From DATFJT01 sp965230755 (lineage in GTDB: Bacteria > Bacteroidota > Bacteroidia > Chitinophagales > Saprospiraceae): a stretch of DNA of 64,000 bases. A model generated the notes under the pieces. It made no database searches, had not been told where the DNA came from, and saw nothing but the letters and a program-made list of their open reading frames with translations. Shown here piece by piece: positions 53,807 through 63,163 of this stretch. The DNA lies in assembly GCA_965230755.1 (NCBI GenBank), contig CBDDLT010000016.1, positions 507,519 to 571,518 on the forward strand, written 5' to 3'. The position numbers were made by a program, and so were the translations under genes. How positions within the stretch are numbered: position 1 is the stretch's first letter; the number at the start of each line of letters is the position of its first letter.

Positions 53807-54652
53807 TTATGAGGCGTTTTGTGGAATCATGTGGACATCACGCTGTGGGAATGGAATAGTAACATTGTGCTCTCTAAATTTAGCATCTATGGCAAATCTT
53901 AAATCACTTTTGATATTATCGATCCACCAGATTTCTTCTGTCCAGAAGTGAAGCTCAAAATCTAAGGATGAATCTCCGAAATTAACAAAGCGCACAAATG
54001 ACTCGGGCTTTAGAGCAATACTTTTATTTTCATGAGCACATTCCAATAAAATGCTTTTTACTAATTGTACATTGCTACCATAGGCAACCCCAACACTAAC
54101 CTGAAATTTAGAATGTTGTTCTTCATGTGTCCAGTTAATTACATTATCAGACACGAATTTGGAGTTGGGTACAATGATACTTACCCCATCTCTTGTTCGA
54201 ATTTGTGAAGTTCTTAAACCTAATTGTTCTACCTCGCCAACTAGCCCACCAGCATCTACAATATCTCCTTTATCTACATTTCCTTCAAATAAAATAATGA
54301 TGCCTGAAACTAAATCATTAAAAATAGACTGAATACCAAAACCTAAACCAACTAAAAGTGCCGCTGAGCCTGTAAGCACCAAGCTTAGGTCAATCCCAAT
54401 CATGGTTAGGCAAATAAATATAAAAATGGTGTAGGTTAAATATTTAATGATGAGCAGTACAGAATGAAGCCGACCTGTCTCAATTCTATCTTTAATAAAA
54501 AAGAGCTTATTGATTTTGCGTGTTAAAAGATTGAGTAGAAATCTTAAAAGCAAAAAACCTCCAATAATAATAAATAGACCAAATACAGTGAGATGGTATT
54601 TGTCAAAACTTATAAGTTGGAAGTTTAGTATTTCTTTGAGTTGTTCAAGCAT
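53807..54652 (-). CDS. Small-conductance mechanosensitive channel (MscS family)
   Basis: A 281-residue channel: three N-terminal helices (FGLFIIIGGFLLLRFLLNLL, LIIKYLTYTIFIFICLTMIGI, and the Gly/Ala-rich pore helix LVLTGSAALLVGLGFGIQSIFNDLVSGIIILFEG). The beta domain begins with VDKGDIVDAGGLVGEVEQLGLRTSQIRTRDGVSIIVPNS, a near-perfect MscS signature. It protects cells against osmotic downshock. Confidence 0.93.
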   Translation of the reverse strand: MLEQLKEILNFQLISFDKYHLTVFGLFIIIGGFLLLRFLLNLLTRKINKLFFIKDRIETGRLHSVLLIIKYLTYTIFIFICLTMIGIDLSLVLTGSAALLVGLGFGIQSIFNDLVSGIIILFEGNVDKGDIVDAGGLVGEVEQLGLRTSQIRTRDGVSIIVPNSKFVSDNVINWTHEEQHSKFQVSVGVAYGSNVQLVKSILLECAHENKSIALKPESFVRFVNFGDSSLDFELHFWTEEIWWIDNIKSDLRFAIDAKFREHNVTIPFPQRDVHMIPQNAS

Positions 54653-54735
54653 GTTTCAGGCATTTGGGTTTGCACATCAAAAGTAATAAATGAGGCGAAA
54701 ACTTTATGCTGAAACATGCGGTTTAGCTAAGAGAT

Positions 54736-55729
54736 TTATGGAGTTTTATTTGATGCCGTAATACCTTGAGCTTTAAAATAGTCAAAAGCTTGATTTTCTG
54801 GCCATGTCCAAGACAGCCAATTGTAGTCGGTTCCTTTGTCTACAAAGTCTTGAATACGATTGTTTAATAAGATTTCAGCTTTTTGAGTAGTTATATCCCA
54901 TGCGCTATTACTTACGTACTGGTCTCTAAATATTTCACGATGCTCATCTAAAATGGGTAAGGTTTTGTCTGAAAGACTTAATAAAAAAGATAAATCAATG
55001 TTACCTTGATTCCAATGTGTTGTATTGTGTTTGGCAATTTGAATATCCCAATTTACTGCTGCTAACATTAACAGCATAGCATAAGTTGCCCAGCTATTTA
55101 CTCGTACTAAATAAAAAGCAGATTTTTTGTTTTTGATTTTTAGAAAAAGCGTAATTAAGCCAAATAAGGTGAGGCCTAAAAAGAAAATTACACCTATTCG
55201 CTTATAAGCTAGTCCATAATGATGGATATAATGATAATTTCTGATACCAACAGAAATAACCATAATAGCATTTTGTATGATCCAGATATTGGCAAGCCAT
55301 CTTAAACGTTCGTTTTTAATATAAAAGTTTTGATTGCCTCTGAAGTAGTATAGCATAATAGCCATTGAAAGTAAAATACTTAAAATCAATAAGTAAGTAC
55401 CTTCATGTACAAACTGAGAGAGGTTTTGACTACCATCGTATTCAAAGTTGAACCAGACAAAGGCTATATCTATACCATTTACTAAAGTAGCCATCACACT
55501 TACCATGGCCATTAAAATAGCTCCTGTTCTGTGCTCATTTTTTAGGGAAATTGTACCAAAAGAAGCTAAAGCACTTTTTAGTTTTTGCCTTTGGCGCGTA
55601 ATTTGATCAGATTGCTTTTGCTCAAAACCAATCATGTCAGTATTTGTACCTCCAAAAATTAGCCATACACTTACAATTCCGCCAAATGCTAAAAAGATAA
55701 TTCGTACAGGAGAAAACCATGTAAAAAAG
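54736..55729 (-). pseudogene. DUF4173-type membrane protein, N-terminus lost at the IS
   Basis: The in-frame Met at 55635 gives a 299-residue frame, but the reading frame stays open upstream (FFTWFSPVRIIFLAFGGIVS...) up to the left end of the ISL3 element, so the gene was longer. The sequence has about seven helices and the DUF4173 block (VNGIDIAFVWFNFEYDG, SQFVHEGTYLLILSILL, ILYYFRGN-like, YYGLAYKRIGVIFFLGL-like). The missing N-terminal part is not found on the other side of the IS. It is probably a disrupted gene. Confidence 0.65.
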
Positions 55730-57002
55730 TTGGTTGTCAGACAAATTTTGTGGATAGTTAATTTAAAAGCGAAATTAGCCTATGGTCAATTCTACAGCAC
55801 TCTACGAGACTCTATTAAATTTACCAACTTTGCAAGTTGATAGCGTTGAACTATCTGAACGTAAGATATTAGTTCATTGCCACACAAATTCAGGTTCAGA
55901 AATTTGCCCTGTTTGCAAATGCAAGACGAGTAAAATTAATCAATATACTACTCATCTAATTCGTGATCTAAATTTAGCAGATCGAGAAGTCAGTTTACAA
56001 CTAAAAGTTAAACAATATGAATGTGAAGATTGTGGTCGCTATTTCACTGAAACACCATCTTTTGCTGATTTAGGAAAGAGTTATACCCATCGACTTGCAA
56101 AATTTATCTTTGACTTAAGTTGTCAACAATGCTACACTAGAGTTGGTGCGATATTGAATATTCATGCTAAAACAGTTGAACGAATTGTGTTGACTTATTG
56201 TAAGCAAGTAATTGATTTATCAGCTCGATATCGCAAAGTTCGTAGACTTGGTATTGATGAGCTGAGTAATAAAAAAGGGAAGAAAGATTTCATCTGTGTG
56301 CTGACCAATCTGGATACAGGTGAGCATCTTGACTTATTGCCTGATCGTAAAAAATCAACATTAATTGCTCATTTTGAAGCACTAGGTAGCCAATTTTGCA
56401 GTCAACTATCAGATGTAAGTTGTGATATGTGGAGGCCTTATATTCAGGTAATTCAACAATATTTTCCCCAAGCAAACATTATTATTGACCGTTTTCATAC
56501 AACTCAAGCAATTAATGAATGTGTGGACAAGCTACGTAAAACACTACGAAAGAAAGAACCTAAACAAGAAGCTTATAAACCACTTAAATGGATTCTATAC
56601 AAACAATATCATACATTAAATGATACTCAATTAGACTATCTTGAAGAAGGTTTTCAGGCTTCTGCTCAACTAAAAGAAGTCTATTGGCTTAGAGAACAAT
56701 TCCATCATATTCTAGACAATTCCACGACTTTGCAGGTAGCTAATAAGAACTTGGATAAATGGATTGATAAAGTTGAACTGTGTCAAAAAGATGTGTTTCA
56801 ACCTTTTCTCAAAACTTTGAAATCCAAAAAAGAATATATCCTAAACTATGTCAAAGATCACCTCTCTAATGCGGCCACAGAAGGATTGAACAATTTGATA
56901 AGACAGATTAAGAGAGCTTCCTGGGGAATGCCTAAGTTTGAAAATCTTAGACTAAGAGTACTCGCATTTAATTTATAACCACAAAATTTGTCTGACAACC
57001 AA
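55730..57002. mobile_element. ISL3-type insertion sequence
   Basis: About 1.27 kb bounded by perfect inverted repeats of 24 bp whose ends begin TTGGTTGTCAGACAAATTTT (left end 55730-55753, right end 56979-57002). It holds one intact transposase gene. The 8-bp flanks (TAAAAAAG on the left, ATTTATTA on the right) do not match, so no target duplication is present; ISL3 elements normally make 8-bp duplications. Confidence 0.88.
55782..56978 (+). CDS. ISL3 family transposase
   Basis: A 398-residue DDE transposase. The N-terminal zinc ribbon has CPVCKCKTSK and CEDCGRYFTETPSF. The catalytic core includes GIDELSNKK (first Asp), a DMWRPY segment (second Asp), and the C-terminal NAATEGLNNLIRQIKRASWG (Glu), the ISL3 hallmark. 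The gene fills most of the element. No frameshift is seen, so it may be active. Confidence 0.92.
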   Translation: MVNSTALYETLLNLPTLQVDSVELSERKILVHCHTNSGSEICPVCKCKTSKINQYTTHLIRDLNLADREVSLQLKVKQYECEDCGRYFTETPSFADLGKSYTHRLAKFIFDLSCQQCYTRVGAILNIHAKTVERIVLTYCKQVIDLSARYRKVRRLGIDELSNKKGKKDFICVLTNLDTGEHLDLLPDRKKSTLIAHFEALGSQFCSQLSDVSCDMWRPYIQVIQQYFPQANIIIDRFHTTQAINECVDKLRKTLRKKEPKQEAYKPLKWILYKQYHTLNDTQLDYLEEGFQASAQLKEVYWLREQFHHILDNSTTLQVANKNLDKWIDKVELCQKDVFQPFLKTLKSKKEYILNYVKDHLSNAATEGLNNLIRQIKRASWGMPKFENLRLRVLAFNL

Positions 57003-57013
57003 ATTTATTACTT

Positions 57014-57044
57014 AAACCGCTAATTTTGAATTGGCGGTTTTTTT
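57014..57044 (+). terminator. Rho-independent terminator
   Basis: AAACCGC / GCGGTTT with inner AATT/AATT pairing forms a strong hairpin followed by TTTT. It lies just right of the IS and belongs to a gene whose coding part is not visible here. Confidence 0.65.
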
Positions 57045-57079
57045 GTTTGCACTAACTAAAAAAGAAATAAGTTAAAAAA

Positions 57080-57095
57080 TATTAGTATACTAATA
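57080..57095. promoter_or_regulatory. 16-bp palindrome and -7 element before the second aspartokinase
   Basis: TATTAGTATACTAATA is a perfect palindrome, 9 bp upstream of TAAATTTG (57104-57111), a TAnnTTTG element. A regulator binding here would overlap the promoter. The aspartokinase ATG follows at 57143. Confidence 0.45.
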
Positions 57096-57142
57096 ATTGC
57101 GTCTAAATTTGCACTTAATCATCAAGCTTAACCCTTAAACAC

Positions 57143-58406
57143 ATGCGAGTTTTCAAATTTGGTGGAGCATCTGTCAAAGATGCTTCGGCTGTAAAAAATG
57201 TGGCAGAAGTTATCAGACAAGAAGGGATCAGACAATCTATTGGTTGTTGTTTCAGCAATGGGCAAAACCACTAATGCTTTAGAAGATATTTTAGATGCAG
57301 CCTACCGAAAACAATATCAGAAACGTCTTAGAGAGTTACAATTGTTTCATTATGAGGTTATTACAGGCCTTTTTCCGCCTGCTGCCCATCCACTTTATCA
57401 AGCAATTGAAGATTTATTTGAAGAACTCAATCACAATTTAAGAACATTAGATGATACCATCTCTTTTGAACAGAACTATAGTCGAATAGTTAGTTTTGGA
57501 GAGCGTATATCTTCAGCAATAGTGGCTGCATATCTCAATGAAGTTGGCATGGAAACCAAACTTATTTTTGCTCCTAATTTTATTCGAACAAGCAACGATT
57601 TTCAAGAAGGCTTGGTAGATTGGGATAAGAGTCAAGAGTTAATGAGTGATTTGAAAAATGAAGCTAAGCAAAAAATGTTACTCACACAGGGTTTTCTTGG
57701 AGGAACTGAAAAAGGAGATATTACTACTTTAGGGCGTGAAGGTTCTGATTATACTGCAGCTATTTTTGCACATTGCTTAAATGCAGAGTCTGTAACTATT
57801 TGGAAAGATGTACCAGGTGTATTAAGTGCTGATCCGAAACGAGTGCAGAATACTAAATTGTTTACTGAGCTTTCTTATCAAGAAGCTGCAGAAATGACTT
57901 ATTATGGAGCATCAGTTATTCACCCTAAAACAATTAAGCCGCTGGCAAACAAGCAAATACCTCTTTATGTTCGCTCATTTGTAAATTCTACAGAAAAAGG
58001 AACATGTATTGGAAATTTCGATCATATTCAACCTGAGCCTGCCATTATTTTTAAATCAGATCAGAGCTTAGTACGTTTTGTTGCCAAAGATTTGTCAAAT
58101 ATAAACCAACGAACACTCACACAACTGATTGATACAATATCTGATTTACATATTAAAATCAATCTGATGATGAATACTGCTGTTTCATTTTCAATATGCA
58201 TTAACACCAATCCAAAAAAAATAGATCAATTAACAGAAACTCTTTCTGAGCACTTTAAAATTTTTGAAAAAGATAATTTAGAATTGGTTACGCTTAAAAA
58301 TTATAACAATGAAGTTGTTGAACAGTTTTATTCAACAAGTAATGTGCTTTTAGAATTGAAAACCATTCGTAACTTTCAGTTTGTACGCGAAGGTGGATTT
58401 ATCTAA
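57143..58406 (+). pseudogene. Second aspartate kinase, one frame break near the 5' end
   Basis: ATG 57143 opens with MRVFKFGGASVKDASAVKNVAEVIRQEG, then the frame is lost at the GGG run 57224-57226; reading one G less gives RQEGSDNLLVVVSAMGKTT, and the rest continues to 58406. The remaining motifs are normal: GREGSDYTAAIFAHCLNAES, KDVPGVLSADPKRV, and two ACT regions (SLVRFVAKDLSNINQRTL). Without the shift it would be a ~420-residue aspartokinase of the ThrA-N/LysC type. A sequencing error in the G run is as likely as true inactivation. Confidence 0.85.
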
Positions 58407-58542
58407 AATTGTCCATATTGCTTTACGTATTGTCTTTAATTTGACATGAATGTTGAAAGTTTTGACTCCTTTTTGCTTTTTTTTCGTTATATAAATGAAA
58501 GCGAGAAGTAGATGTTGGTATTAAGGTTAAGATGAAAATAAA

Positions 58543-59028
58543 ATGATGATAAAACTAATCATGTCTTTAGGAATAATGCTTGTAGGATTGCACCCAATTC
58601 ATGTGGCAGTAACACAAGTTGATCATGCTGATGATGAAAAGGTTTTGCAAGTAACCCACAAAGTATTTATTGATGACTTTGAAAAGCAGTTAGAAGAACG
58701 CAATGGAGAGAAATTACTTATTGGCCTAGCAAAAGAACATGAAAAATGTGATCAATATATTAAAGCATATCTTGATGAACATTTTAAAATGCAGGTGAAC
58801 GGTAAACCAGTGGAAAGTGTTTGGGTTGGAAAAGAAGTTGAAGGCGCTGCACTGTGGATATATATCGAATATCCAAATATAAAGAAAGTGAAAAGCATTG
58901 CACTTGAAAATCGAATTCTATTTGAAACTTTCAAGGACCAAAAAAACTTAGTACATTTCAAATACAAAGATGAAAAAAGGAGTTTGGTGCATCAAAAAGG
59001 AGAGCCAAAAGGAGAGGTGACATTTTAG
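58543..59028 (+). CDS. DUF6702-type exported protein
   Basis: A 161-residue exported protein (MMIKLIMSLGIMLVGLHPIHV). The mature start HPIHVAVTQVDHADDEKVLQVTHKVFIDDFEKQLEE fits the DUF6702 family of Bacteroidota. Its function is not known. ATG 58543 or 58546 may be used. Confidence 0.7.
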   Translation: MMIKLIMSLGIMLVGLHPIHVAVTQVDHADDEKVLQVTHKVFIDDFEKQLEERNGEKLLIGLAKEHEKCDQYIKAYLDEHFKMQVNGKPVESVWVGKEVEGAALWIYIEYPNIKKVKSIALENRILFETFKDQKNLVHFKYKDEKRSLVHQKGEPKGEVTF

Positions 59029-59074
59029 TGTAGTTCATATTTTCATCAATAACTAACCTATAAGTAAATCGCAA

Positions 59075-61883
59075 GTGAAAGCATTAAAATACATTGTTCT
59101 TTTAGGGTGTTTAATTTGTCTTGATGTAATACAAACAAAGGCCACACACATTCGTGCAGGAGATATTTCCGTGCAGCGGGTAGATACGGGTAATCCTAAT
59201 GCACTAGTATATGATATTATCGTAAACCTTTATCGTGATACTAGAGGGGTTGAGTTTCAAAGTGGAGAGATTGATTTTGGCGATAATACTTCAATAACGT
59301 TAGAGCAAAATCAATACATAGCGCAAGGATTAACTGGATTTGAAGATACAGAACATTATATAGTAACAATAAGACATACTTATCCTTCAGCAGGGCGCTT
59401 TACGGTTAGTTTTTTTGAAAGAAATAGAAATGAATCTGTTTGTAACATGTTTGCATCAGGGCAAACCCCCTTTTATATTCAATCTGAGTTTTTTATCACT
59501 CCGTTTTTAGGATTTAACCAAACGCCTGTCTTACTTATTCCCCCTCTTGATAAAGGTGTACAAGGACAACGATATATCCATAACCCAGGTGCTTTTGATC
59601 CTGATGGAGATAGCCTTTCTTTTGAGTTAACCACACCTAAACAAGCAAAAGATTTAGATGTAGCAAACTACCGAGATCTTAATGATCCAGCATTTAGTAT
59701 CAGCCAAGAAGATGGAAGTGTTCCAGCTTTATTTTATATGGACCCTATGACTGGAGATTTTGATTTGGGATGCTCCAGAAAATTGTACTTGTACTCGATT
59801 TGATCAAGGAAATGAAATAGGAGAATATAATGTAGCCTTTTATATTATTGAATGGCGAGATGGTGTGGAAATTGGAAGGATTAATCGCGATATGCAAATC
59901 GTAATTTCTTGTGATGACAATAACCGCCCTCAAATTACAGTGCCTCAAGATACATGTGTGATTGCTGGAAATACAATTTCCGACACAATTTATGCAGAAG
60001 ATCCAGATAAATGATCTCTTAACATTAACTGCATTTTTACCTGTAGATTCCATGAAGTTTGTTGGCCTCAACTTACAACCTCCAACAGGTAAAGAAGGTG
60101 GCGTGTTTAGTTGGGAAACAACTTGTGAAGATGTTCGTGTACAACCTTATGCAGCCTATTTTAGAACGCAAGAACAAAACAATACAGGTTTAGCCGAACT
60201 TTCTGATATTCAGGTGTGGAATATTACCGTAGTGGGGCCTTCTCCACAAGGCTTGGTGTCTGTGGCAGATCAGGCAGCTTCATCAATTGCATTAGATTGG
60301 TCAAGCTATGAATGTGCACCTAGTGCCACAGAGATGACTATATGGAGGAGACAAGGTTCATTTCCGTTTACTCCAGATGTGTGTGAAACAGGCTTGCCTA
60401 GTTATACTGGTTTTGAGTTAATAGGTACTGTACCAATAGGCACAACTACTTTTACAGACGATAATAGTGGGTTGTGTTTTAGGAACGAGGAACATCTTAT
60501 TGTTATCGGATTGTAGCACGTTTTCCTGAAGATGGAAGTGGTTTTGCTGAAAGCTTGGCCTCATCAGAAACTTGTCAGTTTATTGAAAGTGTAGCCCCAT
60601 ATCCTGTAGAAGTGAGTGTTACAAATACATCACAAGCTGTTGGAGAAATAGATGTAACATGGACAAAACCTATAAATGTTGATGAAACCTTATTTCCAAA
60701 ACCTTGGACTTATCGTTTAGCAAGAGCAGAAGGTTTAACAGGAACAACAAACTATACCGATTTAGGAGTAGTGTTTGCAGAAGACGATACTACTTTTGGT
60801 GATACTGGTCTTAATACAGAAGAGTTAGCCTACAATTACAGAGTTTTGTTTTTCTCACAAGGAAATTTAGTCGATTCATCTCAAGTAGCCTCTTCAGTGA
60901 GGTTAACAGCTACACCAGCACCAGCAGCAATTCGACTCAGTTGGGAAGCTGATGTGCCTTGGAGTAATACCACCAATTCTTACCGATTCCATTATATTTA
61001 TCGAGAAGATAACGATAACCCAGGTACTTTCTTCTTAATTGATAGTGTAGATGTAGTTACTAACGGATTAGCCTACACTGATAATGGAACATTCAATAAT
61101 ATTCCATTAGAAGATAGTGAAGAGTATTGTTACTATGTCACTACAATTGGTTCTTATGAGTTTGATGCTATCAGAGATTCATTGGTTAACCATTCTCAAG
61201 AAATGTGTGCCATTGTATTAGACTCTGTGCCGCCTTGTCCTCCGATTTTATCTATTGAAACATTAGATTGTAATATTTTTGAACCCAGAAAAGATCACTT
61301 TACAGATTGTAGCTTGGAGTTAGAAGATAATATCTTGACTTGGGTAGATAGTGTTTCTCCTGATTGTGAAGATGATATTCAATTTTACCGTTTGTATGTA
61401 ACTGATGATGAGAGTCTTCCTTATGAATTATTGGCAGATTCTATACCTGATCGAACTTATATTGATGCGGACTTATTAAACAATGCCAAGTGTTATTACG
61501 TTACAGCAGTAGATGACTTTGGTAATGAAAGTGTGCCAAGCAATATTGTTTGTGGAGTAAATTGTCCATTTTATGAATTGCCTAATGCTTTCTCTCCAAA
61601 TGGTGATGGCATAAACGATTTATTCATTCCAATACGCTGCCCACGATTTGTTAGAAGAGTTGAATTTACTGTTTATAATCGTTGGGGTAAATTAGTGTAT
61701 GAAAGCACCGATAATATTGATTTGGAATGGAATGGAAAGAACAAAAATGGTTCTGTATTACCGTCTGGCACTTATTTCTACCATGCCAAAGTATTTTTCT
61801 ATACTTTTGAAGAAGGAGATATAGAAGAAGAAAGAAAAGGAACAATTCATTTATTTACCAGTGGCGATGGCTCAGGAGGATAA
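59075..61883 (+). pseudogene. Large gliding-domain (type B T9SS) protein with three frame breaks
   Basis: A GTG start at 59075 gives the signal MKALKYIVLLGCLICLDVIQTKA, then THIRAGDISVQRVDTG, the usual N-terminal motif of large gliding/adhesin-like proteins. Continuity is lost near 59757-59761 (TTTT run), 60008-60010 (AAA run) and 60480-60490 (TTTTAGG); changing each by one base restores one ~936-residue product. The end has fibronectin-like modules and the CHU_C domain (LPNAFSPNGDGINDLFIPI... YNRWGKLVYES). Whether the breaks are errors or real cannot be told from one sequence. Confidence 0.82.
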
Positions 61884-61924
61884 ATGAATAGATTCAAAAC
61901 AACTGCAAAACAAACAGAAAATCC

Positions 61925-62419
61925 ATGAAAAATAGCAAAGAAAAAAATGATCTTAATCTAAGTAATTTACCTATGAAGGCAGAAGAAAAAGATGAAAATC
62001 AGGCAAAAGAGGTTCAAGATACGCCCTTTTTTAAGCAAGTATTAATGACTGCCTCTGAATTGATTTTGAATCGTTTTCGAGTATTAAAGTTAATTAGTCA
62101 GGCATATAAAAAATTGACTGATCCTTCGACTGGAAAATCACTTCAACAAGAAGTGTTAGATAGGATTAAACTATTTTTAAGAATGACCAAATCGATTGTT
62201 ACATTCGAATACAAAAGCTTTCCTGCTGAGTCCTTGTTAAAAGTAGTTGCTGCTATTCTATATTTTGTTTTACTAGCTGATTTAATTCCCGACTTTATTC
62301 CATTTCTTGGCTTTTCAGATGATGCCCTTATTATTGCTTGGGTATATAACTCAGTCAGAAAAGACTTAGAAGATTATGAAGAATGGGAAAGCACCTTTGC
62401 AGTAGAAGTTGAAGAATAA
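61925..62419 (+). CDS. YkvA family (DUF1232) membrane protein
   Basis: A 164-residue protein: a charged N-terminal ~60 residues, then the DUF1232 core ESLLKVVAAILYFVLLADLIPDFIPFLGFSDDALIIAWVYNSV, with two short hydrophobic segments. Function is unknown. It ends 4 nt from the convergent gene at 62424. Confidence 0.82.
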   Translation: MKNSKEKNDLNLSNLPMKAEEKDENQAKEVQDTPFFKQVLMTASELILNRFRVLKLISQAYKKLTDPSTGKSLQQEVLDRIKLFLRMTKSIVTFEYKSFPAESLLKVVAAILYFVLLADLIPDFIPFLGFSDDALIIAWVYNSVRKDLEDYEEWESTFAVEVEE

Positions 62420-62423
62420 TTGT

Positions 62424-62822
62424 TTAATCATCAATTATTGAGGTTGCTAAACATTCTTGTTCAAAAGGAGCAATTTCTTGACTTACTAGTTTTTGAAAAT
62501 CTTCTTTAATTTGATAAATATCAAAAAGAAATTGCTCTTGAGACAAGTTTTTAGAATCTAATCGCTCAATAAAAATTTCATCTTTCGTATTTGAATCAAT
62601 TTCTAAGTGTCTATTTAAAATAAAATGAACACTTATAATTTTCCCATCCAACAATTCAAGAAGTGTTTTAAGTTGAATGATAGATAAGTCAACTACAGAT
62701 TTGGTCTCAAAAAAAGTTTCCTGATCTTTCCAATAAATCGATAACCCTGAAACGCTGGACACTTCACAGTATTGCAAAAAATAAAGCAGTCTAATATTAT
62801 AAAATGCAATAACTGAATCCAT
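62424..62822 (-). CDS. Hypothetical protein
   Basis: A 132-residue acidic protein (MDSVIAFYNIRLLYFLQYCEVSSVSGLSIYWKDQETFFET...) with no signal or membrane segment. No family is recognised. The convergent, non-overlapping placement against YkvA supports it as a real gene, but weakly. Confidence 0.45.
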   Translation of the reverse strand: MDSVIAFYNIRLLYFLQYCEVSSVSGLSIYWKDQETFFETKSVVDLSIIQLKTLLELLDGKIISVHFILNRHLEIDSNTKDEIFIERLDSKNLSQEQFLFDIYQIKEDFQKLVSQEIAPFEQECLATSIIDD

Positions 62823-63163
62823 ATAGTTATTGAGTTAATGATATACAAACCATAATAAAATTTACGTACAAATCTTAACTAAGGCAAGTTTGTTAGAACA
62901 ACTTTGGTTTAGGTAACAATAAATTAATATGAAAAAAAGTAAATATGTAGTGTGAAATAATCTCACATTGGAGTGGTATCGATTATTAGGACTGTATATT
63001 ATAAAAAGTATATTTTTTTGTAATTTTCTGGTTATTAGGTATTTATGATTGAAATTAGAGACTTGATCATGCTTTCCTCCCAAAAACATCCCGAATAGTT
63101 ATTTTTTCCTTACAGATTGCAGTAAATTTGCACGTTCGTTCCAAAAAGACCCCTTTTAGGCAC
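62823..63163. other. AT-rich intergenic region
   Basis: 341 bp without a supported gene. TAAATTTG at 63123-63130 fits the TAnnTTTG -7 element and lies 34 nt before the SWIM protein ATG; the -33 region shows only a T run. Nothing else is seen. Confidence 0.45.
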
